Notes: generated by a model from the sequence alone, not told the origin. DNA of 35,389 nucleotides from Desulfobulbaceae bacterium (GCA_003249165.1 QKJV01000479.1:1-35389), one strand, 5' to 3'; shown: positions 8,021-18,450, numbered from the stretch's first letter. Numbers and translations: made by a program.

Positions 8021-11000
8021 TCATATCGGCAGAATGTGTACCTCCAGCTTTACTTCGTGCAGACCGTACAAGAAAAGCCCTTTTCTGCCATCAATAGCCA
8101 CCGGGTCTCCCAACCGGATGACTCTTCCTCCGATTACACAACGTTCCTCAGCCTCATAGACCTGCAGAGCATGACAACCGACAACGCAGGTCTTCTCCAG
8201 ACGCAGGGCAACTACCGAAGCATGTGATGTCTGACCGCCCCGTGCAGTCAACAGCCCATCTGCCTGAGCTATTTCCTTGACATCTTCCGGCACAGTATCC
8301 TGTCGGATAAGGATGAGAGGCATATCGGGATTTTTCTCCCGTAAATCAATTATGTTTTTTTCATTGAAAACTGCCAGTCCGGCAAGTGCACTACCGCTTA
8401 CTCCAATTCCTTTTCCCAGAATGTATTCCGAAAGCTGATCCTCATTTTTGAAAACATAGAAACGTTCCTTTTTCTTGATGGTTATCATGTCCCGTGTCTG
8501 CAGGATATACAGGTCAGAAGATTTGGGGCCCTCAAAGGTGAATTCTATTTCCTGTGGATTCCAGTCTTTCTCATAGACAAGGTTTCTGGCTATCGAAAGG
8601 AGCTCCTTGTATACTTCCGGAGATTTTTTTTCCAAAGAAAAGTCGATTGGCCTGCCGTCAATTTCCGCCTGCTCGACGGAAATGGGGAAGGTTTTGACGA
8701 GACCGCTGACAATATCCTCGCCCTGATCTCCTGGAGCGTAATCTCCCCAGAGGGCAACTCGACGGACCTTGCGATACGGGTGGGCAGTAAAGACAACTCC
8801 ACTGCCACTTTCTGGTCCAAGATTTCCAAATACCATGGCCTGAACAATCGCTGCTGTTCCCCAGGCATGGGAAATGCCCATCAAGCTTCTATACCCCTTT
8901 GTTTTGGGCGCGTTCCACGAGCCAAGAACCATTTCTATGGCACCGATCAATTGCAGCCATGGATCGTCAGGGATGCCGATGCCGAGATTCCTTATTTTTT
9001 TCTGGTAGCTGAGCGCCAATTCTTTCATCTGGGCCGGACTAAACTGACTTTTTACCTTCACGCCATGTTTTGCCTTTGCCTCATTCATCAGTGCCTGGAA
9101 TGTCTCCCGAGGCACGCCCATAGTCATTCCCCAGGATTGGAGAAACCGCCGGAAGTTGTCCCAAGCCAGGTATTCCTTCCCTGGAATTTCAGCAACCGCT
9201 TCAACGATTTCGTTGTTTAAGCCTACGTTATGAATTGTGGCCATCATGCCAGGCATAGAGATGGATGCTCCGCTGCGGACAGAAACCAGCAGAGGGTTAT
9301 CCGGATCTCCGTAACGACCGCCGGCTCTTTCCTCAACCCGATTTAAAGCATACCGAATCTGCTTCATAAACTCATTGCGGGCCATATAGAAACTGTTAAC
9401 GACAGACCAGCAGCGGAAAATTTCCGTGGTGATAATGAAGCCTGGCGGGACAGGTTTGTTATCAGAGGCGAGGAGGCAGAGGTTAAAGCCTTTGTTGCCA
9501 AGCAGAATAAGGTTTTTTGCATGTGCGCTTTTTCTGTTGAACTCGTGAATGGCTTTATCTGGATTATAAGTCATCAGCAGGTCAAGCTGTTTTTCGTCAA
9601 GGAGTTCGCGCTGTCGCTCAAGCACCTGATAAATTCGTGTAATGAAATTATCTAGATGCTGCAGCCCGAATGTTTCGGATATAAGGTCTCGCATGAAGGC
9701 TTCGGACAGCCGATGGATTGACTCCTTCAGACATTGACCGTTTTTGTCGTTTTCATCCTCTTCCCACAGGTTACGGTATTTTGCCAGGAGATTGCCGGAG
9801 CCGATTTGAGGAATGATAATGGACAGATTGTTTTGATGGATGTTGGTGTAATAGGCGTAAATTACGTCTTTCACTCCTTCGGAAAGCCCGCGGAATATGT
9901 CGATGTACTGGGTATATGAAAAACGCTTGATGCCCAGTGAATTGGAAAGCAGGGCCAGATAGGTTTCCAACCGGCGGCTGGTTATTCCGTCGATTTTCAA
10001 GGCGCGAAGATACAGGCGAAGATATTTGATTATCCTGATAAATGTTGCACGGGTGATAAAAGATAGATTCAGCGATGAGGGAAGCCTTTCCAGATAAATA
10101 TTGGCCAGATTTTCCAGTCGAAATGTCAGCCCCAGAGCATCAAACTTTCTTTCACTGTAACGTCCGTAAACAGAAGGAATATCAACAGCAATATGTCTTT
10201 TATAATAGATATCTTCTTTTGCATCGAAAACAGTACTGCTCAGGATAATTGCTTTTAACTGTTCCAGATGATCGAGCAATGCAGTCAGACATTGTACTGT
10301 ATCGCAGATTTCAAGATCGGCGAGCAGTTGCTCCATCTCCGGAAAGCCACTTCCCGCCGCCTGTTCGAGTTGCCGCCGTAATTCCTGGAAACCCAGATTG
10401 TATTTCAGGTCAAGCAATCTGTACATCTGCACCAGTAGTTCGAAACGTCTGACCTCGTGCGGACTGATATCTGTCTGAGAGGCGAGAAAAGCACTGATTT
10501 TCCCTTCATCCCATTTGAGCAGGTCACTTTCTTTTTCGAACTGTTCAAACTTTTTCAGCCTTTTTGTAAGGATATGCTGTTCGTCAATAAAGGGCCCAGA
10601 AGTCTGAATCTGGCTGAGGACTTCGTCAGGAAGAAAGTCCTTGAGAACGCTTTTATCGAGTGTCCGCCAGAACCGGAGAATTGCTTTGATAAAGTCGACA
10701 ATGAGGTTTGAGCTTTCGACGTGACTTTGTTTCCGCAGGAAATGAATGAGCAGGTCTTTGCGCTTATGTATTTCATCAAGCTCGGTAGAGACATCACGTA
10801 AATTCCCCTCTGCCCCGATTTCGTTAAAAAAGACTGGCATGAGCTTGGTGAATTGCTTGACCAGATTATAAACCGGAGCAACAGGGTGATTGAGAAGTCT
10901 ACTGATGTCTCGTTGGAAAAGATCCGTATCCTTGACGCAGGTGCCGGAAAGTTTGAGATTGATGATGAGAGCTGAAAAAAGGGTGGAACACCATTTCGGT

Positions 11001-12289
11001 TCCTGCATGATCAGATTCAGCCAGACACGTATGTTGGCCAGATGCGCTGGATTGGTTATCGGTTGCCAGTCTTGGTCCACCCCGGTGACATTCGCATACT
11101 GAAAACCGAAGCGCACCGTCTCCCAGAGAAAAGTTTCCACCAGTCGGCTGTTTTCCCTGTTAAATACCTCAGTCCCAAGAACCTGAATACACTGCAGCGA
11201 CGTGTGGGGATATCGGCGGACGTTTTCTTTCAGAAGGTGAAGAGTTGTTAGGAGAAAAGACTCTATCTCCTCGAATGTCTGTTTGCGTATGAGGACAATC
11301 AGGCTTCGGTTTATTTCCCGCAGGCTTTCCTCGTGGATAAGATAGAGTCCGGAGGTCCGCATGATCCGGAAAAGAAAAATCAGTTTCCTATTTTCTGAAA
11401 ATCTATCGTCTTCTGTTTTGTTATCTTTACTCTGTTGTTCGGCAAGCTTTTCCGGAATCTCCCTGTAAAGTCGGACTATATCCATATGGGAGGGCAAATC
11501 AAGGAGAGTTCGAAGATTTCGCAGGTCATTGCTGGCTTCAATTGCCTGTAACGAGTTAAGATGCTCTTTTATCTGGTCATGGGAAATCGCGTTGAATAGC
11601 TTGCCGGCATGCCAGTGGTTGCACATATCGGAGCATTCAGCAAGAAACCAAGGGAGAGGATCCTCGACTTCGAGCCAGTAGTTGTAATTGAGCTCCAGAA
11701 TTTTTTTCATCAGATGCGCTGCCGGTTGCAGATTGAAAGAGACCTGCTCCTTCTCACGATATTCGACAAGCAAAAGGAGGATCTTTTTCATTGGATGGTG
11801 CCCTTGGACAACGAGCATGATGATGTGATTTTCCAGAGAATACAGCTTGTCAAAGAGGTTGCTCAACGCGTTTTCGTAATGCTGCAGATCCGTTTTTGCA
11901 CTGTTAATGAGTCGTTCGACATAGGCAAGCATGGATTCGATACAGAGATTGAGCAGTGTTTTGTTCTTTCTGGTTTCATCAATTGCCTGCAGAAAAATTT
12001 CGCAGAAAATACGAAAAGCGGCAGGTCCTTGTTCGGTACGGCAAAAGAGATCTACATTTTTCAATACAAAAGTGCGCAGTTTAGGGATGATGAGATTCCA
12101 GTTACGATATGGATGATGAATTTCATATAGTAAATCATATAAGTTGTTGTGGATCCCTTTATACTCCTTGATGAGATCAAGGAGTATGAGTTTTTCGGGA
12201 TCAATCGTCACATGAGTGACTGCCGTTTCCTGAAGATTGGCCTTTAATGCACTTGATGTTTCACAAAGGCTTGTTTCTTTTTGGCTCAT
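8021..12289 (-). CDS. PEP/pyruvate-binding (PPDK N-terminal ATP-grasp) and phosphohistidine domain protein with a long N-terminal extension
   Basis: 1422 aa; LLGNKGFNLCLLASDNKPVPPGFIITTE, LLVSVRSGASISMPGMMATIHNVGLN, VFGNLGPESGSGVVFTAHP, LLTARGGQTSHASVVA. No PEP-binding barrel after the His domain. Confidence 0.88.
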   Translation of the reverse strand: MSQKETSLCETSSALKANLQETAVTHVTIDPEKLILLDLIKEYKGIHNNLYDLLYEIHHPYRNWNLIIPKLRTFVLKNVDLFCRTEQGPAAFRIFCEIFLQAIDETRKNKTLLNLCIESMLAYVERLINSAKTDLQHYENALSNLFDKLYSLENHIIMLVVQGHHPMKKILLLLVEYREKEQVSFNLQPAAHLMKKILELNYNYWLEVEDPLPWFLAECSDMCNHWHAGKLFNAISHDQIKEHLNSLQAIEASNDLRNLRTLLDLPSHMDIVRLYREIPEKLAEQQSKDNKTEDDRFSENRKLIFLFRIMRTSGLYLIHEESLREINRSLIVLIRKQTFEEIESFLLTTLHLLKENVRRYPHTSLQCIQVLGTEVFNRENSRLVETFLWETVRFGFQYANVTGVDQDWQPITNPAHLANIRVWLNLIMQEPKWCSTLFSALIINLKLSGTCVKDTDLFQRDISRLLNHPVAPVYNLVKQFTKLMPVFFNEIGAEGNLRDVSTELDEIHKRKDLLIHFLRKQSHVESSNLIVDFIKAILRFWRTLDKSVLKDFLPDEVLSQIQTSGPFIDEQHILTKRLKKFEQFEKESDLLKWDEGKISAFLASQTDISPHEVRRFELLVQMYRLLDLKYNLGFQELRRQLEQAAGSGFPEMEQLLADLEICDTVQCLTALLDHLEQLKAIILSSTVFDAKEDIYYKRHIAVDIPSVYGRYSERKFDALGLTFRLENLANIYLERLPSSLNLSFITRATFIRIIKYLRLYLRALKIDGITSRRLETYLALLSNSLGIKRFSYTQYIDIFRGLSEGVKDVIYAYYTNIHQNNLSIIIPQIGSGNLLAKYRNLWEEDENDKNGQCLKESIHRLSEAFMRDLISETFGLQHLDNFITRIYQVLERQRELLDEKQLDLLMTYNPDKAIHEFNRKSAHAKNLILLGNKGFNLCLLASDNKPVPPGFIITTEIFRCWSVVNSFYMARNEFMKQIRYALNRVEERAGGRYGDPDNPLLVSVRSGASISMPGMMATIHNVGLNNEIVEAVAEIPGKEYLAWDNFRRFLQSWGMTMGVPRETFQALMNEAKAKHGVKVKSQFSPAQMKELALSYQKKIRNLGIGIPDDPWLQLIGAIEMVLGSWNAPKTKGYRSLMGISHAWGTAAIVQAMVFGNLGPESGSGVVFTAHPYRKVRRVALWGDYAPGDQGEDIVSGLVKTFPISVEQAEIDGRPIDFSLEKKSPEVYKELLSIARNLVYEKDWNPQEIEFTFEGPKSSDLYILQTRDMITIKKKERFYVFKNEDQLSEYILGKGIGVSGSALAGLAVFNEKNIIDLREKNPDMPLILIRQDTVPEDVKEIAQADGLLTARGGQTSHASVVALRLEKTCVVGCHALQVYEAEERCVIGGRVIRLGDPVAIDGRKGLFLYGLHEVKLEVHILPI

Positions 12290-12359
12290 AGAAGAAATCA
12301 GTGAGTTAAATTAAACCTGCACAAATGATTGCCTGACGTAGAAACATTTTTTCCTCTAC

Positions 12360-12406
12360 TCCAGGGCTGTTGTCATGAAAGTTGTCAAAGCGGCAGCAGC
12401 CCTGGA
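12360..12406. other. Long inverted repeat/hairpin between gapA and the 1422-aa gene
   Basis: tccagggctgttgtc (12360-12374) against ggcagcagccctgga (12392-12406), 17-nt loop; 13 Watson-Crick pairs plus 2 positions that are G.U in + sense and A.C in - sense. No T-tract. Confidence 0.6.
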
Positions 12407-12442
12407 ATATTTCCGCAATCTGCAACGAAAAATTGCTGTGCG

Positions 12443-13447
12443 CTACAGAGGTTTCTGGTTTTCCATGAGAAGGATCAGATCAAGTACTCGATTGGAATAA
12501 CCCCATTCATTATCATACCAACTGAGCACTTTGACCATGTTCCCGATAACTTTGGTTGATATGCTGTCAATTACGGAGGAATGCGGGTTCCCCTGGTAAT
12601 CGATGGAAACCAGAGGTTCTTCCGAGTAACCAAGATAGCGATTGCTGGCCTCTTTCAAAGCTTGATTGACTTCGGTAACAGATGTTTCCTTTTCAACCTC
12701 CATGACAGCGTCTACCAGCGAGACATTCGGGGTTGGAACACGAACTGCCAGGCCGTCAAATTTGCCTTTCAGCTCCGGAATAACCAAAGAAACAGCAGCA
12801 GCAGCTCCTGTTTTAGTTGGAATCATCGACAGCGCCGCGGCCCTCGCCCGTCTTAGGTCATTGTGAGGGAAATCGAGAATCCGCTGGTCATTTGTGTAGG
12901 AATGGACGGTTGTCATCAAGCCTTTTTTGATGCCGAATCGGTCCATAATGACCTTGGCAAAAGGAGCAAGACAGTTAGTGGTACATGATGCGTTGGAGAC
13001 AATATGATGCTGGCTTGCATCATATTCATGTTCGTTGACACCCATGACGATGGTTTTCACATTGCCTTTGGCAGGTGCAGATATGACAATTTTTTTGGCG
13101 CCGGCATCTATATGAGCGCTGGCTTTTTCTCCGTCAGTGAAAAGTCCGGTTGACTCCACCACATAATCGATTCCCATGTCACCCCAGGGAATATCAGCCG
13201 GATTCCTGTGGTTGAAAATGGCAACTTCCTGATCGTCCACGGTAAGACCCTTTGCAGACACCTGGACGTTTTTGTCATAAACTCCCATGATTGAGTCGTA
13301 TTTGAGCAGATGGGCAAGTGTCTCGTGGTTGGTGAGATCATTAATGGCAACCACTTCGATGTCTTTGAATGTAGCATCTTTGCCGATAGCTCTGAATACG
13401 TTTCTGCCGATTCTGCCAAAACCATTAATGCCGATTTTTATAGTCAT
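12443..13447 (-). CDS. gapA: Glyceraldehyde-3-phosphate dehydrogenase, type I
   Basis: 334 aa; IKIGINGFGRIGRNVFRA, SNASCTTNCLAP, TVHSYTNDQ, SWYDNEWGYSNRVLDL. Confidence 0.97.
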   Translation of the reverse strand: MTIKIGINGFGRIGRNVFRAIGKDATFKDIEVVAINDLTNHETLAHLLKYDSIMGVYDKNVQVSAKGLTVDDQEVAIFNHRNPADIPWGDMGIDYVVESTGLFTDGEKASAHIDAGAKKIVISAPAKGNVKTIVMGVNEHEYDASQHHIVSNASCTTNCLAPFAKVIMDRFGIKKGLMTTVHSYTNDQRILDFPHNDLRRARAAALSMIPTKTGAAAAVSLVIPELKGKFDGLAVRVPTPNVSLVDAVMEVEKETSVTEVNQALKEASNRYLGYSEEPLVSIDYQGNPHSSVIDSISTKVIGNMVKVLSWYDNEWGYSNRVLDLILLMENQKPL

Positions 13448-13464
13448 GCCGTCTCCTCAATTAT

Positions 13465-14307
13465 TTACAGTAACTGTGTTAAGGGAATTTTACCCTGTTG
13501 CTTTTCTTGTTTCTTACTCAGTAGCAGCGCCTTTAGTTGACGCGTCCAAAGATCAGCTTCTTTGCATCGCTCATTAACACGCATGGCTTCCTGAAATGCT
13601 CCAAGCGATTTTTCATACCAGTTTCCCTCAAAATAACTCAGCCCTGCAAAGCAATATCCTTTTTCAGGGGCACCGTTAAACATATCTTTAAAAATTTCAT
13701 CGAGTGTTTCTGACCAGAGCTCAACTACCACATTAGGATTTTCAATGAAATATCTGAGCAACAGGAAGTTGTCGGAATACAAGGGAAGGTTGTTTCTCAT
13801 AATAAAACTTGCCCTGCCAAAAAGAATTCCGATATTTTCCAGCTGTTTTGCAGGCTCATGAAAGATTTTTTCCATGAATCGGCGGCATTCCAATCCGCAA
13901 AATTTCCGTATTTCCTGATTCGATCCTTCTTCGGTCCCATTGGTTGGTGGTGCATAATACTCCAAAAGATAAATATTTTCCTTGAGTTTCATGGCCTCAT
14001 GGAAAATAGAGCCGATAATCCAGTCAAGGAGGGGATCATCAACCTTGAAAACGTAACCGCCGTTGCGCCAAAGTAAATGGCAATCATCTTTTAATCGCCA
14101 GAGGCAACCTTTTTTGTTTTCTGTCCCAACCAGTTTTTCAATATCTGCATAAGACACCCTTCCCGTCTCGATATGTTCCCGATAAATCTGAAGGAAAAAT
14201 ATGCTGGAGTGGTAAAATTTTTTAAACATGTCGGTGACAAAATAATCGCGTCGCCGATTGAGCCAGGTGTTTCTGCTGTAATTTTTTTGCTTTTTGCAGC
14301 CAATCAT
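13465..14307 (-). CDS. Uncharacterised protein with a possible C-terminal TPR-like segment
   Basis: 280 aa; 4-nt ATGA overlap with the glgA stop; GYCFAGLSYFEGNWYEKSLGAFQEAMRVNERCKEA looks TPR-like. Confidence 0.7.
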   Translation of the reverse strand: MIGCKKQKNYSRNTWLNRRRDYFVTDMFKKFYHSSIFFLQIYREHIETGRVSYADIEKLVGTENKKGCLWRLKDDCHLLWRNGGYVFKVDDPLLDWIIGSIFHEAMKLKENIYLLEYYAPPTNGTEEGSNQEIRKFCGLECRRFMEKIFHEPAKQLENIGILFGRASFIMRNNLPLYSDNFLLLRYFIENPNVVVELWSETLDEIFKDMFNGAPEKGYCFAGLSYFEGNWYEKSLGAFQEAMRVNERCKEADLWTRQLKALLLSKKQEKQQGKIPLTQLL

Positions 14308-15905
14308 GGTTCTCGGCAGAGCTTAAAAGACTCCTGATAAAGCTTCATATATCGTAGCATAATTTTATCCCAGGTGTAGGAATTATAGATAGTTTCTATA
14401 CTTTCCTTCTGGATGGTCCTGAGATGGTCCGCATCAGTCCTGAACAGCTCCAATACATTTTGCATTGTCTCCATCAGCGCAGCTGCACTATGTTCCTTGT
14501 AGACAAAACCCGTTTTGTTATCCTCGACTTTCACCAGTCCTCCGACATGATGTACGATCGGGATATTTCCGAAAAGCTGGGCAATGTAATCAGTCAATCC
14601 ACAGGGTTCATATTGTGAGGGGATGAGAAAAAAGTCCCCGGCGGCATAAAGCTTGTTGGCCAATTTTTCGTCGTAGCCAAGCAGGATGGTTATTCTGCCT
14701 TGATTTTCTTTTATTTCCGTCAGGGTGATCAGTTCTTTTTCTATCTCTTTAGCCCCTGAACCGAGAATAACTACCTGAAAGCCATCATCTGTCGGCAACA
14801 GGCTTTTAAGAGCATCGACAAGTTTGTCTACCCCTTTTTGGGCGGTAAGACGACCTATCAGTGTGAAAAGCGGGAGATCGGGTCTGTCGTCCAGTGTTCC
14901 GTTTATCCGTATATGACCAAGCTGCTTTGCACGAATGAGGCTGGTCAGCTCCTGGCGGCAGACTTTTTTCCCCTCCAGATCCCCTGATATTGGAGAAAAG
15001 GGTGCGGCAATTCCCAGGATATCAGCCTTTTCAGGGTTGAAATCTTCCGGGTTTATCCCATTTGTTACTCCCTGCAGTGTCACCCCTCTGCCGGCCAAGG
15101 TATGGCCAAGCCAACCGGTGAGTTCGTCATCAGCGGTTTCCCTCAATTCCCGCGCATAGTTTTCACTAACTGTATTCATAATTGCATATGGGGCGGAGGC
15201 AAGAAACGGGTCAAAACAACCGTTAAGCTGATTTTTGCCGATGGTGGCGGATGGCAGCCGTGTTATGGCTTTGGCAAAAGGAAGATCATCCACTTCCTGA
15301 TGATAACCGAGGCCGGCATTGTGAATGGTCACAACCATTCCGGTTTTTCTGAAAAAATGACGAATGCCATCGATCTCTCTGGCCATAACCGGTAACAGGG
15401 CGGCATGCCCGTCCTGGCAATGGATAATATCCGGCCGTTTCCCGCTGTACAGCATGAAATTAAGTGCTGATTTCTGAAGAAGGACATTCATGGCAAAATA
15501 ATCGTAATGCCCGCTGCCGCTGACATGAAGGGGATTTTCCGTTTCATCTTCGGCCGTGTAAGTGTAAACGGCTCTTTTTTCACTGTAACGTCCTGCATCT
15601 ACCAAATAAATAGTCAGGTTTTTTTTGTCCTTCCTCTCTTTCCGTTCCCATATGAGGACATCTTCCCGCCGTTCAACACCGACATAGTTCATGTCCACCT
15701 GAAACGAATAATGCTCCTTAAATCCAGACGATTGTGGATCGATGAAGCCATACATGGGCAGTATTACGGAAACTTTGGCTTTTTTTGCCAGGGCTTCGGC
15801 AAGCTGGCGGCAAACGTCTTTGACTCCACCAGCACCGGCCAAACCATCATATTCCCTGGTGATAATCCATATGTCCTTAATTTTTTCCTGTTTTTTTTCG
15901 CTCAT
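14304..15905 (-). CDS. glgA: Glycogen/starch synthase-like glycosyltransferase (GT5)
   Basis: [20 protein letters not shown]..., [53 protein letters not shown]. Start set to the internal ATG (MSEKK), which overlaps the aroC stop as ATGA; the track start at 15938 is less likely. Confidence 0.88.
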   Translation of the reverse strand: MSEKKQEKIKDIWIITREYDGLAGAGGVKDVCRQLAEALAKKAKVSVILPMYGFIDPQSSGFKEHYSFQVDMNYVGVERREDVLIWERKERKDKKNLTIYLVDAGRYSEKRAVYTYTAEDETENPLHVSGSGHYDYFAMNVLLQKSALNFMLYSGKRPDIIHCQDGHAALLPVMAREIDGIRHFFRKTGMVVTIHNAGLGYHQEVDDLPFAKAITRLPSATIGKNQLNGCFDPFLASAPYAIMNTVSENYARELRETADDELTGWLGHTLAGRGVTLQGVTNGINPEDFNPEKADILGIAAPFSPISGDLEGKKVCRQELTSLIRAKQLGHIRINGTLDDRPDLPLFTLIGRLTAQKGVDKLVDALKSLLPTDDGFQVVILGSGAKEIEKELITLTEIKENQGRITILLGYDEKLANKLYAAGDFFLIPSQYEPCGLTDYIAQLFGNIPIVHHVGGLVKVEDNKTGFVYKEHSAAALMETMQNVLELFRTDADHLRTIQKESIETIYNSYTWDKIMLRYMKLYQESFKLCREP

Positions 15906-16987
15906 ATTTCTTCCATCTCCAGTGACTCGGGTGTCCATTCAATCGTTTGCTGGCGCAAAAGGTGGTCTGCTAAAGTCAGACAGACCATGGCCTCACAAAC
16001 GGGGATTATTCTGGGAATTGCAGAAATATCATGTCTCCCGCCAATTTGAATTTCTACGGATTCGTAGTCGAGGTTGACTGTATTTTGTGGTTTGGCAATT
16101 GAGGGAATGGGTTTTACCGCAACCCGCGCGATAATCGGTTCACCATTTGAAATCCCGGCCAGAATTCCTCCAGCGTTATTGGAACTGAAGCCTTCGGGGG
16201 TCAATGCATCATTATTTTCGGAGCCTGTCATGCGGGCAGCCATGAAGCCTGATCCGATTTCAACCCCTTTGACCGCCCCAATCGACATTAATGCCCCAGC
16301 CAGATCGGCATCTAGTTTATTGAAAACCGGTTCTCCTAATCCAGCCGGGCAGCCTGAGGCGATTATTCCGACGATGCCTCCCAGTGAGTCTCCTTCTCTC
16401 CTGACTGTCTCGACCCTTTCTTCCATCCGGGCGGCCGCTTCGTTATCCGGGCAGAAAAGGCGATTTTCGTTGATTGCGTCTAGATCAAAATCAGCGGCAT
16501 CTATTCCGCCAAGAGAAAGTGTATAGGCAAACACCTCGATTTCATGAAAAGATAACAGTCTTCTCGCGACTGCCCCGGCTGCAACCCGGGCTGCAGTTTC
16601 TCTGGCCGAGGCACGTCCTCCTCCACGATGGTCGCGGATGCCGTATTTCATCAGGTAGGGGTAGTCGCCATGTCCGGGGCGAAAAATGTTTTTGAGATGA
16701 TCATAAGATTTACTGTGGGCATCCTTGTTATAGATAATCAGCGTCAGCGGTGTACCGGTCGTTCTTCCTTCAAAGATTCCCGAAAGAATTTCAACTCTGT
16801 CGGGTTCCTTACGAGGGCTCGTTGCACCACCTGTTCCAGGGCGTCTCCGATCAAGATCCGCCTGGATATGCTCTACGGAAAGCGGAATTCCAGGAGGGCA
16901 TCCATCTATCGTCGCGCCAATAGCTGTCCCGTGAGACTCTCCCCATGTTGTAACCCGGAAAATTTGCCCAAAAGTGTTTCCTGCCAT
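15902..16987 (-). CDS. aroC: Chorismate synthase
   Basis: 361 aa; [88 protein letters not shown]. Confidence 0.97.
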   Translation of the reverse strand: MAGNTFGQIFRVTTWGESHGTAIGATIDGCPPGIPLSVEHIQADLDRRRPGTGGATSPRKEPDRVEILSGIFEGRTTGTPLTLIIYNKDAHSKSYDHLKNIFRPGHGDYPYLMKYGIRDHRGGGRASARETAARVAAGAVARRLLSFHEIEVFAYTLSLGGIDAADFDLDAINENRLFCPDNEAAARMEERVETVRREGDSLGGIVGIIASGCPAGLGEPVFNKLDADLAGALMSIGAVKGVEIGSGFMAARMTGSENNDALTPEGFSSNNAGGILAGISNGEPIIARVAVKPIPSIAKPQNTVNLDYESVEIQIGGRHDISAIPRIIPVCEAMVCLTLADHLLRQQTIEWTPESLEMEEI

Positions 16988-17034
16988 ATTTCACCTCATC
17001 CGGACCAGCCGGTAAATTTTTTATCAATTAGATA

Positions 17035-17595
17035 TTATTTGTCAGGTTGTATTTTGTTTTCATTGTCCGCTGACCAAAGATTCAGAATTTCTTCAATTAT
17101 CTGTTCGATGGGTTTTTCCGTATTGACCGCATGATGTGCCCCTTTCCGGTATAGCGGGTCCCTTTCAGCCAGCACAGTAGCTATTTCTTTTATCATGTCA
17201 CTGTTCTCTGTGAGGGCGGGACGCTGACTGGCAGAGAGTGAATCAGCAGACAAACGTTTGCTGATGGTATGGATATCTGCCTGCAGCCAGATTATGAGCG
17301 ACGTTTTCATCAGATCAGCCCAGACTTCTTTATGCATTATTGCCCCCCCACCAGGCGCAATAACAAGATTTTCCCGTTTCACAAGAGATGAGAGATAATT
17401 ACGTTCAAGTGTTCGAAAAAAAGCCCATCCTTTCTTGGCTACTATTTCATTTATGCTGCTCCCCTGTTGTTTTTCAATTTCCAGATCAGTATCAATAAAT
17501 GAAAAAAGCAGTCGATCGGCAAGAATTCGTCCAAGTGAAGTTTTGCCGGTAGCCCGATAGCCTGTCAGGACTATTTTTGTATTTTTTCTTTTCAT
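17035..17595 (-). CDS. aroK: Shikimate kinase
   Basis: 186 aa; IVLTGYRATGKTSLGRILADRL, FIDTDLEIEKQQGSSINEIVAKKGWAFFRTLE, VIAPGGGAI. Confidence 0.92.
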   Translation of the reverse strand: MKRKNTKIVLTGYRATGKTSLGRILADRLLFSFIDTDLEIEKQQGSSINEIVAKKGWAFFRTLERNYLSSLVKRENLVIAPGGGAIMHKEVWADLMKTSLIIWLQADIHTISKRLSADSLSASQRPALTENSDMIKEIATVLAERDPLYRKGAHHAVNTEKPIEQIIEEILNLWSADNENKIQPDK

Positions 17596-17827
17596 ACAGA
17601 TATTTAAGTAATGAGAACCGAAACTGTCAAGGACGGGATGGCATGTAATTAAGAAAAATTAGCTTTTACCCTTTACTTATCATTGAGAATAAATATTTTT
17701 AACGATTAAACATTCTTTTTGATAAAAGTCGATAGATTCCCAAAGTGTGCTTTTTACTCGCTGTTGTTTGATATCAAGTAATATTGCTTGTTTTTTGAGA
17801 GATTATTATAAAAAGGAGGAATAAATA

Positions 17828-18445
17828 ATGACGCATTCATGTACTAAAATGATGAAAGTCGGTGATATGATAGATAATTTTTCTATGGAAACGTATATCC
17901 CCACTGATTTTTCTTTCGGCAGGATTTCTTTCGAAGAGTTAAAAAATCAGGGCAAATGGACGGTTCTTGTCTTTTATCCAGCCGATTTTACCTTTGTCTG
18001 TTCCACTGAGCTTGCTGATTTTGCTGAACTGTATGATGAATTCAAGGCTGCGGGAGCCGAACTTATTGCTGTAAGTACTGATACCCAGTTTACTCATCTA
18101 GCCTGGAAACGGGAGGAAAAATCCCTTGAAAAGGCTCTTTATATCATGGCATCAGATCGTACAGGCAAGGTTTCTAGGATGTTTGGTGTTTATGACCACG
18201 AAACCGGGCTTGCCTTACGGGGAACTTTTATTATCAATCCAGCGGGGACGATTGTGGCCTCGGAAGTTAATTATTATAATGTGGGACGCAGCGCGGCGGA
18301 AACCCTGCGTAAGCTTAAGGCGAGCATTTATGTTGCTGATCATCCGGAACAAGCTTGTCCGGCAAATTGGCAGGAAGGGAATAAGACGCTGACGCCTTCG
18401 GCCAAACTGGTCGGCAAGGTTTATGACGCCTTGAGTGACAGGTAG
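17828..18445 (+). CDS. 2-Cys peroxiredoxin (AhpC/Prx1 class)
   Basis: 205 aa; VVFYPADFTFVCSTEL peroxidatic Cys and HPEQACPANW resolving Cys; strong SD AAAGGAGG. Confidence 0.95.
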   Translation: MTHSCTKMMKVGDMIDNFSMETYIPTDFSFGRISFEELKNQGKWTVLVFYPADFTFVCSTELADFAELYDEFKAAGAELIAVSTDTQFTHLAWKREEKSLEKALYIMASDRTGKVSRMFGVYDHETGLALRGTFIINPAGTIVASEVNYYNVGRSAAETLRKLKASIYVADHPEQACPANWQEGNKTLTPSAKLVGKVYDALSDR

Positions 18446-18450
18446 TTTCT

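Noticed and set aside
11609-12130. 173-aa plus-strand ORF antisense to the 1422-aa gene
   Set aside because: Shadow ORF inside a well supported minus-strand gene; no SD or recognisable motif.
15507-16077. Plus-strand ORFs (180 and 111 aa) opposite glgA/aroC
   Set aside because: Antisense to conserved genes, low-complexity hydrophobic translation, no family match recognised.
16074-17134. Plus-strand ORFs (150, 73 and 168 aa) opposite aroC/aroK
   Set aside because: Ser/Pro/Arg-rich translations typical of the complementary strand of a coding gene.
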